From: Myxococcales bacterium
GTDB lineage: Bacteria; Myxococcota_A; Polyangia; Haliangiales; Haliangiaceae
Assembly (NCBI GenBank): GCA_016720595.1
Contig: JADKKI010000072.1
Location: 62,001-126,000, forward strand
Direction of reading: 5' to 3'
DNA: 64,000 nt
The notes beneath the pieces are model-generated. The model searched no databases. It was given only the letters and a program-made list of their open reading frames with translations, and was not told where the DNA came from. The position numbers and the translations under genes were made by a program. Shown piece by piece: positions 42,832-51,619 of the stretch (positions are counted from its first letter, which is position 1; the number at the start of each line of letters is the position of its first letter).

Positions 42832-43380
42832 CTACCGCCTCTTCCTCCTGCGAAGAAACGGCAGCTCGCGCCGCGGGTCCGCTGTGGTGGCCGTGATCTC
42901 GGCAATGCCGAGATCCGCATGTACCGGCCGGCCCCAGGTGTCCAGGACGTACGCGAGGAGCAGCTGGTCGTCGTAGTTCCACGTCCAGCCGGTGAGCGCG
43001 ATCCGATCGTCGGTGATCGAGATCGAGAGGTCCGAGATCGCGCGCAGCGCGTCGACGATCCTCTGCACCTGCTCGTCGTCGGGGGCTCGAGCGAGCCGCA
43101 CCGTCACCTCGACGAGAGCCCTGGGCGGATCGAGCCAGACGAACCCGAACGGCGACGAACGCAGGATCTTCTTGGCGCGCCTCCGATACACCCCCGTCCC
43201 GAACATGCCCGCACCGAACACACCGTACCCGACGAGCGCGAGGGGGAGCATCCCCGCGGCGAGCGGTGAGAGCATCCCGAGCCACACGAGGAACATCGGC
43301 CAGCGTCGGCGGCGGAACGGCGTGCGAACCGCATCGTCCCGCCGGGCTGCGCCGGGCTCGCGGTAGGGATCGTCGGCCAC
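42832..43380 (-). CDS. Membrane protein with an alpha/beta C-terminal domain
   Basis: GTG 43380 gives 182 residues. Residues about 25-60 hold two hydrophobic segments (WPMFLVWLGMLSPLAAGMLPLALVGYGVFGAGMFG). From about residue 75, a soluble domain is built from GFVWLDPPRALVEVTVRLARAPDDEQVQRIVDALRAI, SLSISITDDRIALTGWTWN and DTWGRPVHADLGIAEITA, ending LRRRKRR. The basic tail suggests a cytoplasmic face. A frame continuing upstream to 44277 is antisense shadow. No family was recognised. Confidence 0.6.
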   Translation of the reverse strand: MADDPYREPGAARRDDAVRTPFRRRRWPMFLVWLGMLSPLAAGMLPLALVGYGVFGAGMFGTGVYRRRAKKILRSSPFGFVWLDPPRALVEVTVRLARAPDDEQVQRIVDALRAISDLSISITDDRIALTGWTWNYDDQLLLAYVLDTWGRPVHADLGIAEITATTADPRRELPFLRRRKRR

Positions 43381-43481
43381 CAGCCCGAGAATAGAGTGGA
43401 GCGGCAGAGTTTGGGCGGAGCAACTGATCGTTTCCAAGATGAGCAAGCTGCGCCGGTGGCCGCCCAAGACTCTCCCAAGAC

Positions 43482-43494
43482 TCAACCCGGTCAG
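43482..43494 (-). repeat. Dispersed intergenic repeat, copy 4 (one base short)
   Basis: TCAACCCGGTCAG on the plus strand is the reverse complement of CTGACCGGGTTGA, one G short of the core. The flank CCCAAGAC ahead of it is the same as at 48485, so this orientation extends the element to CCCAAGACTCAACCCCGGTCAGGG. Confidence 0.65.
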
Positions 43495-43526
43495 GGGCTG
43501 GCAAGCACCCGCTGGCAGTTCCGCGG

Positions 43527-44207
43527 TTACTTGAGGGTGTCGACCATCGCAGGCAACTCGGTAAGAGGCTTCGCCGCGGCCGGTGCCGCGTCGAGTGCAG
43601 CGAAGCCGATGCCGCCGATCTTCGTCTCCATGTCGTACTCGCCGATCATGTGGTCGAGGATGATGAAGCCGATCTTCTTCAGCTCCTCGTCGTCCTCCTT
43701 GAAGCCGGGCAGGTAGACCTCGATGTCGAGCTTGCCCTCGCCGGGCGTGCCGACGAACTTCACCGTCTTCGGCTCGATCTTCTTGCCGCCCATCTCGATC
43801 GCGAAGCTCGCATCGCGCTGACGGAACGCGACGATCTTCCAGCCGGGTACGGTCGGACGAGCGGCATAGACCTCCTGGACCTGCGGGAACAGCTCCTTGA
43901 TGCCATCGGCGCTGATCACGAGCATGAGCTCGTCCCCCTGCTTTCCGATCTCGGCGAACACACCCGGATACACCTTCTTCAGCTCGGCGCTGATGCTCTC
44001 CATCACGACGCGGAGATCCTGGTTCGCGTGCAGCTCGGTCGCGTGGTCGGTGAACCACTTCCAGAACGGCGCTGCACGATTCGCCGACGTCGTCGGTAGC
44101 GTGGTCGGGGGCGTGGACGTCGCCGGCGCCGGCGGTGGCGCCTTGTCCTCCTTCTTGCCGCCGCACGCAGAGAGGGCGAGGGCGAGGGCGAGGATCCAGG
44201 ACGTCAT
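43527..44207 (-). CDS. Lipoprotein of unknown function
   Basis: ATG 44207 gives a lipobox (MTSWILALALALSACGGK, Cys15), a Pro/Ala linker and a 190-residue domain. This includes FWKWFTDHATELHANQDLRVVMESISAELKK, ELMLVISADGIKELFPQVQEVYAARP, GWKIVAFRQRDASFAIEMGG and EKLDIEVYLPGFKEDDEELKKIGFIILDHMIGEYD, ending ELPAMVDTLK. The ISADGI ... FAIEMGG ... IEVYLPGF alternation is beta/alpha. No family was recognised. The upstream frame to 44300 is not signal-like. Confidence 0.75.
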   Translation of the reverse strand: MTSWILALALALSACGGKKEDKAPPPAPATSTPPTTLPTTSANRAAPFWKWFTDHATELHANQDLRVVMESISAELKKVYPGVFAEIGKQGDELMLVISADGIKELFPQVQEVYAARPTVPGWKIVAFRQRDASFAIEMGGKKIEPKTVKFVGTPGEGKLDIEVYLPGFKEDDEELKKIGFIILDHMIGEYDMETKIGGIGFAALDAAPAAAKPLTELPAMVDTLK

Positions 44208-44336
44208 GGTCGCGGACCCTAGCACGGCGTAGAAACGGCTCCGTCGAGATTCCCCCGGCGAGCACCACCACCAGCACAAGCGCGGGACCCCACTTCGCAC
44301 CTCAGTCTACAGCGAGTGCGCCGTGCGCGGAGATGG

Positions 44337-46085
44337 TCAGGGCGCTAGCCGTAGCAGGTACTTGTCGAGCCATGCCGGAGCCACTTGCGGAGTCGCACCA
44401 GTCACCCCGGACACCCAGCAGCCCCCGCTCGTCGGACACAGGGTCTCGAACGCGTGATCGAAGCCGCGTAGCCCCAGGAACGTACCGGCGCTCGAGAACT
44501 CTGCAAGGTCCCCGGACGCCGTGAGCAAGTAGAGGCTGCCGTTGGCATCGACGTCGAGATCGATCATCGGCTGGCTCAGCTGACTGACGGCATCGAGGGT
44601 GATCGCGGTGCTCGTTCCAGTCGCCCCGACGCGGGACACCACGCCTGCTGCGACGACCAACGGCAGGTCTGCCACCAGCGTCATCGCCTCGACAGGGATC
44701 CCGTACGAGAACGTGGCGTCGATCGTGCCGTTCGCGAGCAGCCGGAGCACTCCTTGGGCCGTCGTCAGGTAGAGGCGATCCGACGAGTCGAGGGCGGTGA
44801 AGCCGGTGAACGCGCCCAGGGTCGAGAAGCTCGCGATACCCGCCGAGCCGTAGCTCGTGTCGACGGCGCCGCCGGGCGTGAACGCGCGCACGCTCGCTGC
44901 TCCGATGACCAGGATCCGACCGGCGGCCTGGATCTCGATGCGGCCGCGCGTCGGATAATAGTAGTGGTCGGCGTCAAGGCTGACCGCGCCTGCGCCTGCG
45001 GCAAAGGCAGGATCACGCGTGCCGGCATCGTCGAAGTGGATCAGCGCGTTCTGCTGGCCATCGAGAGCTCCGTAGCTCGCGATCGCATAGATCCCGAGAC
45101 CCGAGCCGCCCGCGCGCAGCCGCGTCAGAAACCCGTTGCCGGGTAACAACGCGACCGCGCCCTGAGCGTGGCTCGTCATCGCCCCGCCCGGCGTGAACAT
45201 GAAGAACGAGGTGCTCGGGGCCGTGTCCCACGCGATGACGGAGCCGCTGGGGCCAGGGGTGAGCCCGGCGGGGTATTCATCGAACGTGGTGATGTAAGCG
45301 CGAAGCATCGCGCCGTCGCCGGCGAACGTCGTGTCGAGATCGGTGGCAGCCGGCAGGGCCGTCGCAGACACGTCGAGCTGGGCAACGTTGGTCGCCGAGA
45401 CGAGCTGCAGTTGCGCGTCGAACGTGCCGGCTACGGAAGACGTGAAGCACACCTCGATGGAGCAGATGTCGCGGCGGAGGCTCGGGCCGCAAGGCGATTC
45501 GGGGGACATCGTGGCGGCGACTGATAGCGAGGGCGAGCCGATGACAGTCGGTTGAGCCGAGGTTGGCTCGTCTCCGTCATTGGTCACCAACACGGTGTCC
45601 CGCCGGGCACACGGACGAGCCAGCTCCGGGTGTAGCGGTACGATGAGCGAGTTCTTGTAGGGCCTGGTGTCCAGCGCCAGCGTGACGTGCGCAGGCACCG
45701 ACACGTAGCGGCCAGCGCACCCGAGCGCCGCGAACGGCATCGAACCTTCGGAGGCCTCGAGCGCGATCGAGATCGATCCCGACCCCGGTGGCACCTGGAG
45801 TTCGATCGGGGAGGTCGGAGGGTTCGCGATCACGCGCGAGTATTCGTTGACCCGGATCACCACGCCGGGCGGCAGCGTCCCCGTGAACGACAGCGACGTC
45901 ACGCCGCCGGAGATCGAGATCTCGGCCGGATCGATCGCGATCAGCTGCACCGGGCCGGAGCTCGTCGTCGTCCATGTGCACGTCGGCGCATCCAAGCCAG
46001 CGTCGGTTGGGACGCTCCCCGAGCCACCACACCCCGCGAGCGAAACCAGCGCCGCGCACCACCCCGCCCAACCGAGTTCCACCAT
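44337..46085 (-). CDS. Large lipoprotein with delta-60-type propeller repeats
   Basis: ATG 46085 gives a lipobox (AALVSLAGCGGSG, Cys19) and a short TDAGLDAPT linker. Residues 35-230 form beta-sandwich domains with paired cysteines (ALGCAGRY, PCGPSLRRDICSIEVCF). From about 245 the protein has repeats resembling delta-60 type propellers: DLDTTFAGDGAM, TRDPAFAAGAGAVSLD, AVDTSYGSAGIASFS and TIDATFSYGIPV. The D-x-x-F-x-x-G element recurs. In all it has 582 residues. Surface binding or adhesion is plausible. It diverges from the gene at 46180. Confidence 0.8.
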   Translation of the reverse strand: MVELGWAGWCAALVSLAGCGGSGSVPTDAGLDAPTCTWTTTSSGPVQLIAIDPAEISISGGVTSLSFTGTLPPGVVIRVNEYSRVIANPPTSPIELQVPPGSGSISIALEASEGSMPFAALGCAGRYVSVPAHVTLALDTRPYKNSLIVPLHPELARPCARRDTVLVTNDGDEPTSAQPTVIGSPSLSVAATMSPESPCGPSLRRDICSIEVCFTSSVAGTFDAQLQLVSATNVAQLDVSATALPAATDLDTTFAGDGAMLRAYITTFDEYPAGLTPGPSGSVIAWDTAPSTSFFMFTPGGAMTSHAQGAVALLPGNGFLTRLRAGGSGLGIYAIASYGALDGQQNALIHFDDAGTRDPAFAAGAGAVSLDADHYYYPTRGRIEIQAAGRILVIGAASVRAFTPGGAVDTSYGSAGIASFSTLGAFTGFTALDSSDRLYLTTAQGVLRLLANGTIDATFSYGIPVEAMTLVADLPLVVAAGVVSRVGATGTSTAITLDAVSQLSQPMIDLDVDANGSLYLLTASGDLAEFSSAGTFLGLRGFDHAFETLCPTSGGCWVSGVTGATPQVAPAWLDKYLLRLAP

Positions 46086-46179
46086 CCGGAAATCATACTA
46101 CGCGCAGAACAGCCGCTGGCTCTCATCCGCGCCGCTTCGAGCTGCTGCTCGAGACCGATCGAGAATACAATCGAGGATC

Positions 46180-47508
46180 ATGATCAGATGGCTCGTGCTG
46201 TCGATGGCACTCGCGGTGCCACTCATGACGGCGTGCGATGGTGGCGTGGATGGCCCGAACCTGAGCCCGGGTGCGGTGATCGCTTATCAGCAGCAGATGC
46301 GCGAGAGCTGGGGAGAGAGCAACGACGTCAGCGTGCGGAGCGTCTCGATCGATGGCGATCGAATCGCGATGATCGTCGTGTGGGGCACACGCACGTTCAC
46401 CTGGAATCCTGCGCCGGTCGGCAGCGATGGGCCGGAGTCGGGCGGGGGCGTTAAGTCATCGCAGTTCCTGTTGGTCGCGAGTACGGACGGCGGCGCAACG
46501 TTCACGCAGCGTCCGCTTCGAGGCGACCCGTCGATCAGCGGCGACCTCGAAGCGATCCACCTCCACGCAGGTCGCTCGTTTGCGATCGTGGCGACCGCTA
46601 CCGGTCAGCGCGTATACGAGATGGACCTCGCGACAGGACACGTCGGCGGGCTCGTTCCGGGCCAGAATTTCGGGCCGTTCGGCGGACGGCAGCTGGTCGC
46701 CGCTGGTCCACTGATCACTCTGCACAACGTCTACCAGGGTGGCGATCCGTACGACATCACGTACGCGTACGAGCAGTTCAACGTGCTCACGGGCCAGTTC
46801 ACTTCGCAGATCACGCCGACGCGCAGCCCCGATGGCTGTGCGACCTTGCTCGCTAGCGTCGACGATGGGAAGACCTGGACTGGCTACAACGTGGTCTCGA
46901 CCGCAGGTGGCGTCCTGAAGTGCCCAGATGAATGTCTGTTCACCGTCGATCTGACGCAGAACCCGGTCCCCACGCGAACCTGCGTTCCGCCGTCCGCGTG
47001 GCCCGCCACCGATGTCGTGTCTACCTCGTTGGTCGTACCGACCGAACGGGGACCGGTGACCGCGTACTCGCGCAACGATCAGGCATATGCGTCGTGGCTC
47101 GAAGCGGGCGTCCCCATCGTGGTCCCGCTCGGGCCGGGCGTCACCGTCGGAGGCGGCGACTACGTGCAACAACCGCTCACAGGCCGCGGCCGGTTGATCC
47201 CGATCGTCGGGTCGTCAGGGGATCAGGCGACCGCACGGCTGGTTCGGCTGCCACCGTCGGGTCCCGCCGAGGATGTCCCACTGCCGCGCAGTGCGTGCGT
47301 GAACGATAGCTGTGTGCAGCATCCGGTCTTCGTTGGCGTCGGTCGGAGCGGCGGCTATGTCGGCTACGGTGATCTCGTCGAAGCGCTACCGCTCGGCGGT
47401 GACCGGTGGCTCGGCATCTACGTCACCGACATCGGTACCGACCGTGAGGTCATCGGCTCCGTGATCGTGCGGAAGGTGACGGCGCCGCCCGTACCGATCG
47501 TCGACTGA
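46180..47508 (+). CDS. Lipoprotein with propeller-like body
   Basis: ATG 46180 gives MIRWLVLSMALAVPLMTACDGG with a lipobox at TAC (Cys19). The 442-residue product reads as repeated beta units (VSVRSVSIDGDRIAMIVVWGTRTFTW, FLLVASTDGGATFTQRPLRG, ATLLASVDDGKTWTGYN, GRLIPIVGSSGDQATARLVRL). STDGGxTF and SVDDGKTW elements are BNR/sialidase-type Asp-box motifs, so this is a beta-propeller of that kind. Whether it has activity is unclear; the catalytic residues of sialidases are not seen. Its own start is 94 bp from the divergent gene. Confidence 0.8.
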   Translation: MIRWLVLSMALAVPLMTACDGGVDGPNLSPGAVIAYQQQMRESWGESNDVSVRSVSIDGDRIAMIVVWGTRTFTWNPAPVGSDGPESGGGVKSSQFLLVASTDGGATFTQRPLRGDPSISGDLEAIHLHAGRSFAIVATATGQRVYEMDLATGHVGGLVPGQNFGPFGGRQLVAAGPLITLHNVYQGGDPYDITYAYEQFNVLTGQFTSQITPTRSPDGCATLLASVDDGKTWTGYNVVSTAGGVLKCPDECLFTVDLTQNPVPTRTCVPPSAWPATDVVSTSLVVPTERGPVTAYSRNDQAYASWLEAGVPIVVPLGPGVTVGGGDYVQQPLTGRGRLIPIVGSSGDQATARLVRLPPSGPAEDVPLPRSACVNDSCVQHPVFVGVGRSGGYVGYGDLVEALPLGGDRWLGIYVTDIGTDREVIGSVIVRKVTAPPVPIVD

Positions 47509-47565
47509 AGGATGGAACGCGGCATCCCGCGCAGCTCCGGCCTCCTCGACTTCATTTCGTAGCCC

Positions 47566-47925
47566 TCATTGGGCCGAGCGGTGTCCGATGGTGCCGAACA
47601 ACCAAGAAACCCATCGGTAGCGGATCGCCATTCGCTCGTGCCACGGCATCTCGCGGATCGGGCGGTGGGCCCACTGCGGAATCATGGACGCAACAGGCTC
47701 GTCGTGAGCTCCTCTCACTTGCTGCCCGCCCAGCTCCTCGAGGATCGCGCAGACGACGGGATGCGTGAACGCGTCCATGAAGCTGTACGCGATCACCGCG
47801 TTGCCCTCGAGCTCCAGGTTCTCGATCCCGCCGATCCCGCCGAGGCGCCTGCCTGCCTCCGCATAGACAGCCTTCAGGTCAGGAGGCTCGCTCGCATATC
47901 GAAACTTGGATCGGTAGAGACCCAT
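47566..47925 (-). CDS. Protein of unknown function
   Basis: ATG 47925 gives 119 residues: MGLYRSKFRYASEPPDLKAVYAEAGRRLGGI, then ENLELEGNAVIAYSFMDAFTHPVVCAILEELGGQQVRG and PQWAHRPIREMPWHERMAIRYRWVSWLFG. No signal peptide is present. The FMDAFTHPVVCAILEELGG helix resembles a small helical bundle of unknown type. The protein ends TIGHRSAQ. It is 34 bp downstream of the gene at 47960 on the same strand, so the two may be co-transcribed. Confidence 0.65.
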   Translation of the reverse strand: MGLYRSKFRYASEPPDLKAVYAEAGRRLGGIGGIENLELEGNAVIAYSFMDAFTHPVVCAILEELGGQQVRGAHDEPVASMIPQWAHRPIREMPWHERMAIRYRWVSWLFGTIGHRSAQ

Positions 47926-47959
47926 GCCGAGAACCTATCACGTAGGTTCGAGCGGCTCG

Positions 47960-48406
47960 TCACCCGAAGCTGCTCATGAGAATCGCCAGGGGTGATCCTC
48001 CATCGCATCGATGCTGATCGACACGAGCTAGCAGCTCGTCGACCGTCGCTACTGATCGATCAATCTCGTACTGGTCACAGTCCGATTCGACGAGGGCGAT
48101 CCAGCCCATGCTCCGCGTGAGCAGCGATGCCAGCCCCGTCTGAAACAACACCCACTCTCGGTCGTCGCTGGCGGCGGCCCTCGCCTGACGATGGCACTCG
48201 AGCGCGGTCCAAGACCGCACCGCGGGAAACAGGCTCTCGAGGTACGCGTCGGCCTCGCATGGCTCGTTGCGCACCTCGCCGATCGGCGCGTCATGATGGT
48301 GCCAGGCCCCATCGGTGAGCGGCCCCATCACCGGATGGATCCTCGTCCTCGGCTCGCCGATCGACACGGGCAGGGTCTTCACGAAGATCGTGAAGGTGTC
48401 GAACAT
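47960..48406 (-). CDS. Protein of unknown function
   Basis: ATG 48406 gives 148 residues: MFDTFTIFVKTLPVSIGEPRTRIHPVMGPLTD, then WHHHDAPIGEVRNEPCEADAYLESLFPAVRSWTALECHRQ and a helical end with WVLFQTGLASLLTRSMGWIALVESDCDQY. The upstream frame to 48496 overlaps a dispersed repeat and is not coding-like. No signal peptide or membrane segment is visible. The pairing with the 47566 gene suggests a small cytoplasmic unit. No family was recognised. Confidence 0.65.
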   Translation of the reverse strand: MFDTFTIFVKTLPVSIGEPRTRIHPVMGPLTDGAWHHHDAPIGEVRNEPCEADAYLESLFPAVRSWTALECHRQARAAASDDREWVLFQTGLASLLTRSMGWIALVESDCDQYEIDRSVATVDELLARVDQHRCDGGSPLAILMSSFG

Positions 48407-48484
48407 GCCGGGCACGCCGAGAGTGTACCCAGACCCCGGCCACGCGCCCGTCGATCTCGAAGCTGTCGTCACTGAGGCAACCGT

Positions 48485-48514
48485 CCCAAGACTCAACCCC
48501 GGTCAGGGCTTGCG
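48485..48514 (-). repeat. Dispersed intergenic repeat, copy 5
   Basis: CCCAAGACTCAACCCCGGTCAGGG (48485-48508) carries an exact reverse-complement copy of the core CTGACCGGGGTTGA at 48493-48506. A second, degenerate copy (TCAACCTCGGTCGGGGGCTG) follows at 48521-48540. It sits between two minus-strand genes. Confidence 0.75.
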
Positions 48515-48542
48515 CAACAATCAACCTCGGTCGGGGGCTGGG

Positions 48543-48968
48543 TTACTTGCAGCGGGCCGCGAGTTTGCGGAAGTCGCGCGTGATCGCCTTCCGACAGGCC
48601 GTGAGATCGACCGTGGTGCCGAGCTTCGCGAGCCGCGCCTCGATCTCGGTCAGCACCTCGATGGTCAGGCGCGCCATGTCGCGGACGTACTGGAGGTTGT
48701 TGGCCCGCGCCGTGCGCGCCGTCGGCGCCAGCATCAGCCGGCACATCACTTTTCGCTTCGCCGGAACGTAGCGCACGTTCATGACGCGTGACGGTCGCGC
48801 ACGCTTCTCGCCCGATGCGATCCAGAACAGGCCGAGATCCTTGACGCCGCGGACGCGGGCCGGCCCCAGGTGCTTGTCGAGGATCGTCCGTCCTGCACGC
48901 TTGAGCTTTTCATCGACGGGCCGGCCATCGAGTTCGAGCGAATCCCAGCCCTGGATGTTCAAGCGCAT
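48543..48968 (-). CDS. Small protein of unknown function
   Basis: ATG 48968 gives 141 residues starting MRLNIQGWDSLELDGRPVDEKLKRAGRTILDKHLG, then VKDLGLFWIASGEKRARPSRVMNVRYVPAKRKVMCRLMLAPTA and a helical end with LEVLTEIEARLAKLGTTVDLTACRKAITRDFRK (about residues 104-136). It is strongly basic, which fits nucleic-acid or membrane-surface binding, but no family was recognised. A dispersed repeat copy lies beyond its 3' end. Confidence 0.65.
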   Translation of the reverse strand: MRLNIQGWDSLELDGRPVDEKLKRAGRTILDKHLGPARVRGVKDLGLFWIASGEKRARPSRVMNVRYVPAKRKVMCRLMLAPTARTARANNLQYVRDMARLTIEVLTEIEARLAKLGTTVDLTACRKAITRDFRKLAARCK

Positions 48969-49031
48969 CGGAGCCTGGCTGAATGTTGGGGCTTGGGCAC
49001 GTCGCCACGCTATCAGGTCGGCTTCATCGCG

Positions 49032-49748
49032 TCATGGCGGACTGGAAGCGGGCGGAAGCTCCACCTCGCCGGTGTCACTCGCGTACGACAGCGCGTCTCC
49101 CCAGGGTGTCGAGACGATCAGCGGTGGGTCGAGGGCTCGTACCCACGCGGTGGTGAAGAACGGATCGACGGCGGGAAACGTGTAGCTCGTCGCCACCGTG
49201 TGACACGTCCCGAAGCCCGCACCGACGAGCGCACTGGCTGCCGGACGATCGGTGGTCCAGGACGTCTCGATCGATCCATCCGGCAGGCGCGACGCCACGA
49301 GCAGCGGTCTCGGTCCGTGAAGGCGGATCGGGATCCGCGCCTCGGCGCCGCAGCCGCGGAGCACGATGTCGGTCGGCTCCGTGCCCTCGGGTGTCTGGAT
49401 TCCCAGGCCGAACACGATCGCGCTGTGTGCCTCGATCTTCTGTCGCGCGACCACGCGGCCGTCCTGCTCGAGCACGAGCTCGTGAAGGCAGGTGTCGGGC
49501 GAGGGGGCACCATCCTCGCAGTAGTTCGTGTCGGTCGACTCCGTGCATTTCCCGAGCTCGGGGAACGCGCCAAACCGACACCGGTCGCCGAGCGATGCGT
49601 CGCGTGCGTCGACCTGGACGTACAGGCGGCTACTCACGATGTGCAGCGAGAGCGGCCGGAACAGATCCGAGGAGTCCAGCCCGAGGTCCGGCTCCGACGG
49701 TTCGGCCGTACAGGCCGATAGCACGACGAGGAATGCGGCGAGCCTCAC
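49032..49748 (-). CDS. Lipoprotein of unknown function
   Basis: GTG 49748 gives MRLAAFLVVLSACTAEPSEPD with a lipobox at SAC. The 238-residue product is beta-rich: RPLSLHIVSSRLYVQVDARDASLGDRC, HELVLEQDGRVVARQKIEAHSAIVFGLGIQT, PTDIVLRGCGAEARIPIRLHGPRPLLVAS, and GFGTCHTVATSYTFPAVDPFFTTAWVRAL. Six cysteines suggest disulfides (C in GDRCRFG, KCTES, NYCED, TCLHE). Possibly a two-domain sandwich. It is divergent from the DUF2695 gene. Confidence 0.75.
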   Translation of the reverse strand: MRLAAFLVVLSACTAEPSEPDLGLDSSDLFRPLSLHIVSSRLYVQVDARDASLGDRCRFGAFPELGKCTESTDTNYCEDGAPSPDTCLHELVLEQDGRVVARQKIEAHSAIVFGLGIQTPEGTEPTDIVLRGCGAEARIPIRLHGPRPLLVASRLPDGSIETSWTTDRPAASALVGAGFGTCHTVATSYTFPAVDPFFTTAWVRALDPPLIVSTPWGDALSYASDTGEVELPPASSPP

Positions 49749-49901
49749 GCGATGATCCTCGCAGCGTGCGCTCGGCCGCGATACCGACACCTGCTGATCG
49801 AGCTGACGCGCGCATGCCTCGGTCCAGGCGCTAGCCACAGCAGGGATCCGAGATAACGCGGTACGGTTTGGGCATCGCGCCATCGCGGAGGACGGAAAGG
49901 T

Positions 49902-50216
49902 ATGGACAAGGCGTCAAAGAAGCGGCTGAAAGCGCAGGTGCGCGAACATCAGCGCGAGGCCGCGATGGCTGCGTTGCCTCTGCCGGTCACGGAGCTGGCC
50001 GCGATGTTCGACATGCTGGACGTCGAGCTCCCACTTCAGGGTTGCGATCACAGCCGGCGGATCACGAAGGCGTGGCTCACCGGTCGCGGTCACGATGTCG
50101 AAGCCGTGTTCGCGTGGCTGGACACGCAGGGCGGCTACTGCGACTGCGAGGTTCTCGCGAACGTCGAAGAGAAGGTCGACGAGGCAAAGAAGGCCTCGCA
50201 ACGTACGCCGCACTGA
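49902..50216 (+). CDS. DUF2695 family protein
   Basis: ATG 49902 follows GGAAAGG. The 104-residue product has the DUF2695 signature: LAAMFDMLDVELPLQGCDHSRRITKAWLTGRGHDVEAVFAWLDTQGGYCDCEVLANV, with CDH and YCDCEV as the invariant parts. A basic helical N-terminus (KASKKRLKAQVREHQREAAM) precedes it. DUF2695 proteins are widespread and of unknown function. The gene converges on the tmRNA, 66 bp away. Confidence 0.9.
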   Translation: MDKASKKRLKAQVREHQREAAMAALPLPVTELAAMFDMLDVELPLQGCDHSRRITKAWLTGRGHDVEAVFAWLDTQGGYCDCEVLANVEEKVDEAKKASQRTPH

Positions 50217-50282
50217 CCACGCATTCGATCGTGGCAGTGCCGCGGCGGCGTCAGCCGAAGGCTGACCTGGCGCAGTGAATGT

Positions 50283-50639
50283 TGGTGGAGGCGGCGGGAG
50301 TCGAACCCGCGTCCGAGAATGCTTCTACTCGTACGTCTACGCGTGTAGGTCCGCTATTTGAAGTCTCGTGCTCGTCGATTGCGGCCGACCTTCGAGCACA
50401 ACAAGCCAGCTTTGTCTCGACCTCCATGCGCTGACGGGTCAGGAGGCCCAGTCTGATTGTGTCAGTACTTCGTAGCTACAGACGGAAGCTGCGAGCACTG
50501 TCGTTACCTGGTTTTATCAGGCAGCGAGGGCAACAGCGTTATCGTTCGCAGTTGCATGGTTTGCCCATTTTTACGTGGCCTTGGGCGCCACGACGCGCAA
50601 TCCGAGCGTCTTCATCCTCGTCGAAACCGGTACGCCCCC
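50283..50639 (-). ncRNA. ssrA: tmRNA (transfer-messenger RNA) with tag reading frame
   Basis: On the minus strand the RNA begins GGGGGCGTACCGGTTTCGAC and ends with GGGTTCGACTCCCGCCGCC and CCACCA, a complete tRNA-like domain. The 5' GGGGGCG pairs with CGCCTCC before the discriminator (one G-U pair). The tag frame, 50564 down to 50517, encodes ANHATANDNAVALAA and stops at TGA; the first codon is a resume GCA. The ANDN-xxALAA ending is the usual ClpXP degron. Length is 357 nt, in the normal one-piece range. tmRNA with SmpB frees stalled ribosomes; no smpB gene is in the window. Confidence 0.97.
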
Positions 50640-50697
50640 ATGTCAAAGAACGATCGCACTATGGGGTCCAGGGGCAGGTACGTCAAGGCGCAGTAGG

Positions 50698-51546
50698 ATG
50701 CCGTCCATGAGCGGTTTTGCGCGATCCGAGCTGTGGCGCGTCGCCACACTCAACATCTGGAACCGCCAGGGGCCGTGGGCGGAGCGGCTACCGCTGATCC
50801 GCGACGCGCTGCTGGCGCTCGATGCCGACGTGATCGCTCTCCAGGAGGTGCTCGGGTTCACCGGCATGCCGAGCCAGGCGCACGAGATCGCCGCGGGCAC
50901 GGGCTGGAACGTTCACCACGTACCCGCGTGGAACGTGGGCGGCGGGCTGACGTTTGGCAACGCGCTGCTCTCGCCGCACCCGATGACGGATCTGCAGTCG
51001 CTCGAGCTGCCATCGCCGCCGGAGCTCGATACGCGCACCGTGGCGTTCGCGCGGATCGAGCTGCCGCACGGGCCGATGCCGGTGTTCGCCACGCACCTGA
51101 CGTTTCAGGCGCACCTCGGGCACGCGCGCTGCGAGCAGGTGCGGCGGCTGACCGAGCACGTCGATGCGCTCGCGCCGACGAGTGGGCCGCCGGCTGTGGT
51201 GCTCGGCGATCTGAACGCAGATCCGGACTCCGACGAGATGCGATTCCTGCGCGGGCTCACCGCGCTCGGCGGGACGAGCGTCTACTTCTCCGATTGCTGG
51301 GCGGTCACGCGGCCGGGCGAGCCGGGCTTCACGTACGACCGCCGCAATCCGTATGCGTTGCGATCGCGCGAGCACTCGCGGCGGATCGATTACTGCCTCG
51401 TGCGCGGCCCCGGACGACACCTGATCGGCGAGGCCGTCTCCTCGGCGCTGTTCGGCGACATGCCGGTCGGCGACGTCTGGCCCTCGGATCACTTCGGCGT
51501 GGTTGCGGACATCGTCGCGGCCAAGCGCCACCACGATCCGTTCTAA
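50698..51546 (+). CDS. Endonuclease/exonuclease/phosphatase (EEP) family protein
   Basis: ATG 50698 (or 50707) gives 282 residues with all EEP motifs in order: WRVATLNIWN at the start, ADVIALQEV, ATHLTF, GDLNADPDSDE near residue 170, RRIDYCLV and WPSDHFGVVA at the end. These supply the divalent metal and the catalytic His/Asp. Substrate cannot be assigned; family members act on DNA, phosphoinositides or sphingomyelin. It is divergent from tmRNA by 58 bp. No signal peptide is present, so it would work in the cytoplasm. Confidence 0.9.
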   Translation: MPSMSGFARSELWRVATLNIWNRQGPWAERLPLIRDALLALDADVIALQEVLGFTGMPSQAHEIAAGTGWNVHHVPAWNVGGGLTFGNALLSPHPMTDLQSLELPSPPELDTRTVAFARIELPHGPMPVFATHLTFQAHLGHARCEQVRRLTEHVDALAPTSGPPAVVLGDLNADPDSDEMRFLRGLTALGGTSVYFSDCWAVTRPGEPGFTYDRRNPYALRSREHSRRIDYCLVRGPGRHLIGEAVSSALFGDMPVGDVWPSDHFGVVADIVAAKRHHDPF

Positions 51547-51619
51547 CGGAGGCGCGCGGCGCAAACGCTGCGCCTTCGTGGGCCTCGTCAGGCGAGGTGC
51601 GACGCGGGATACTCGTGCC

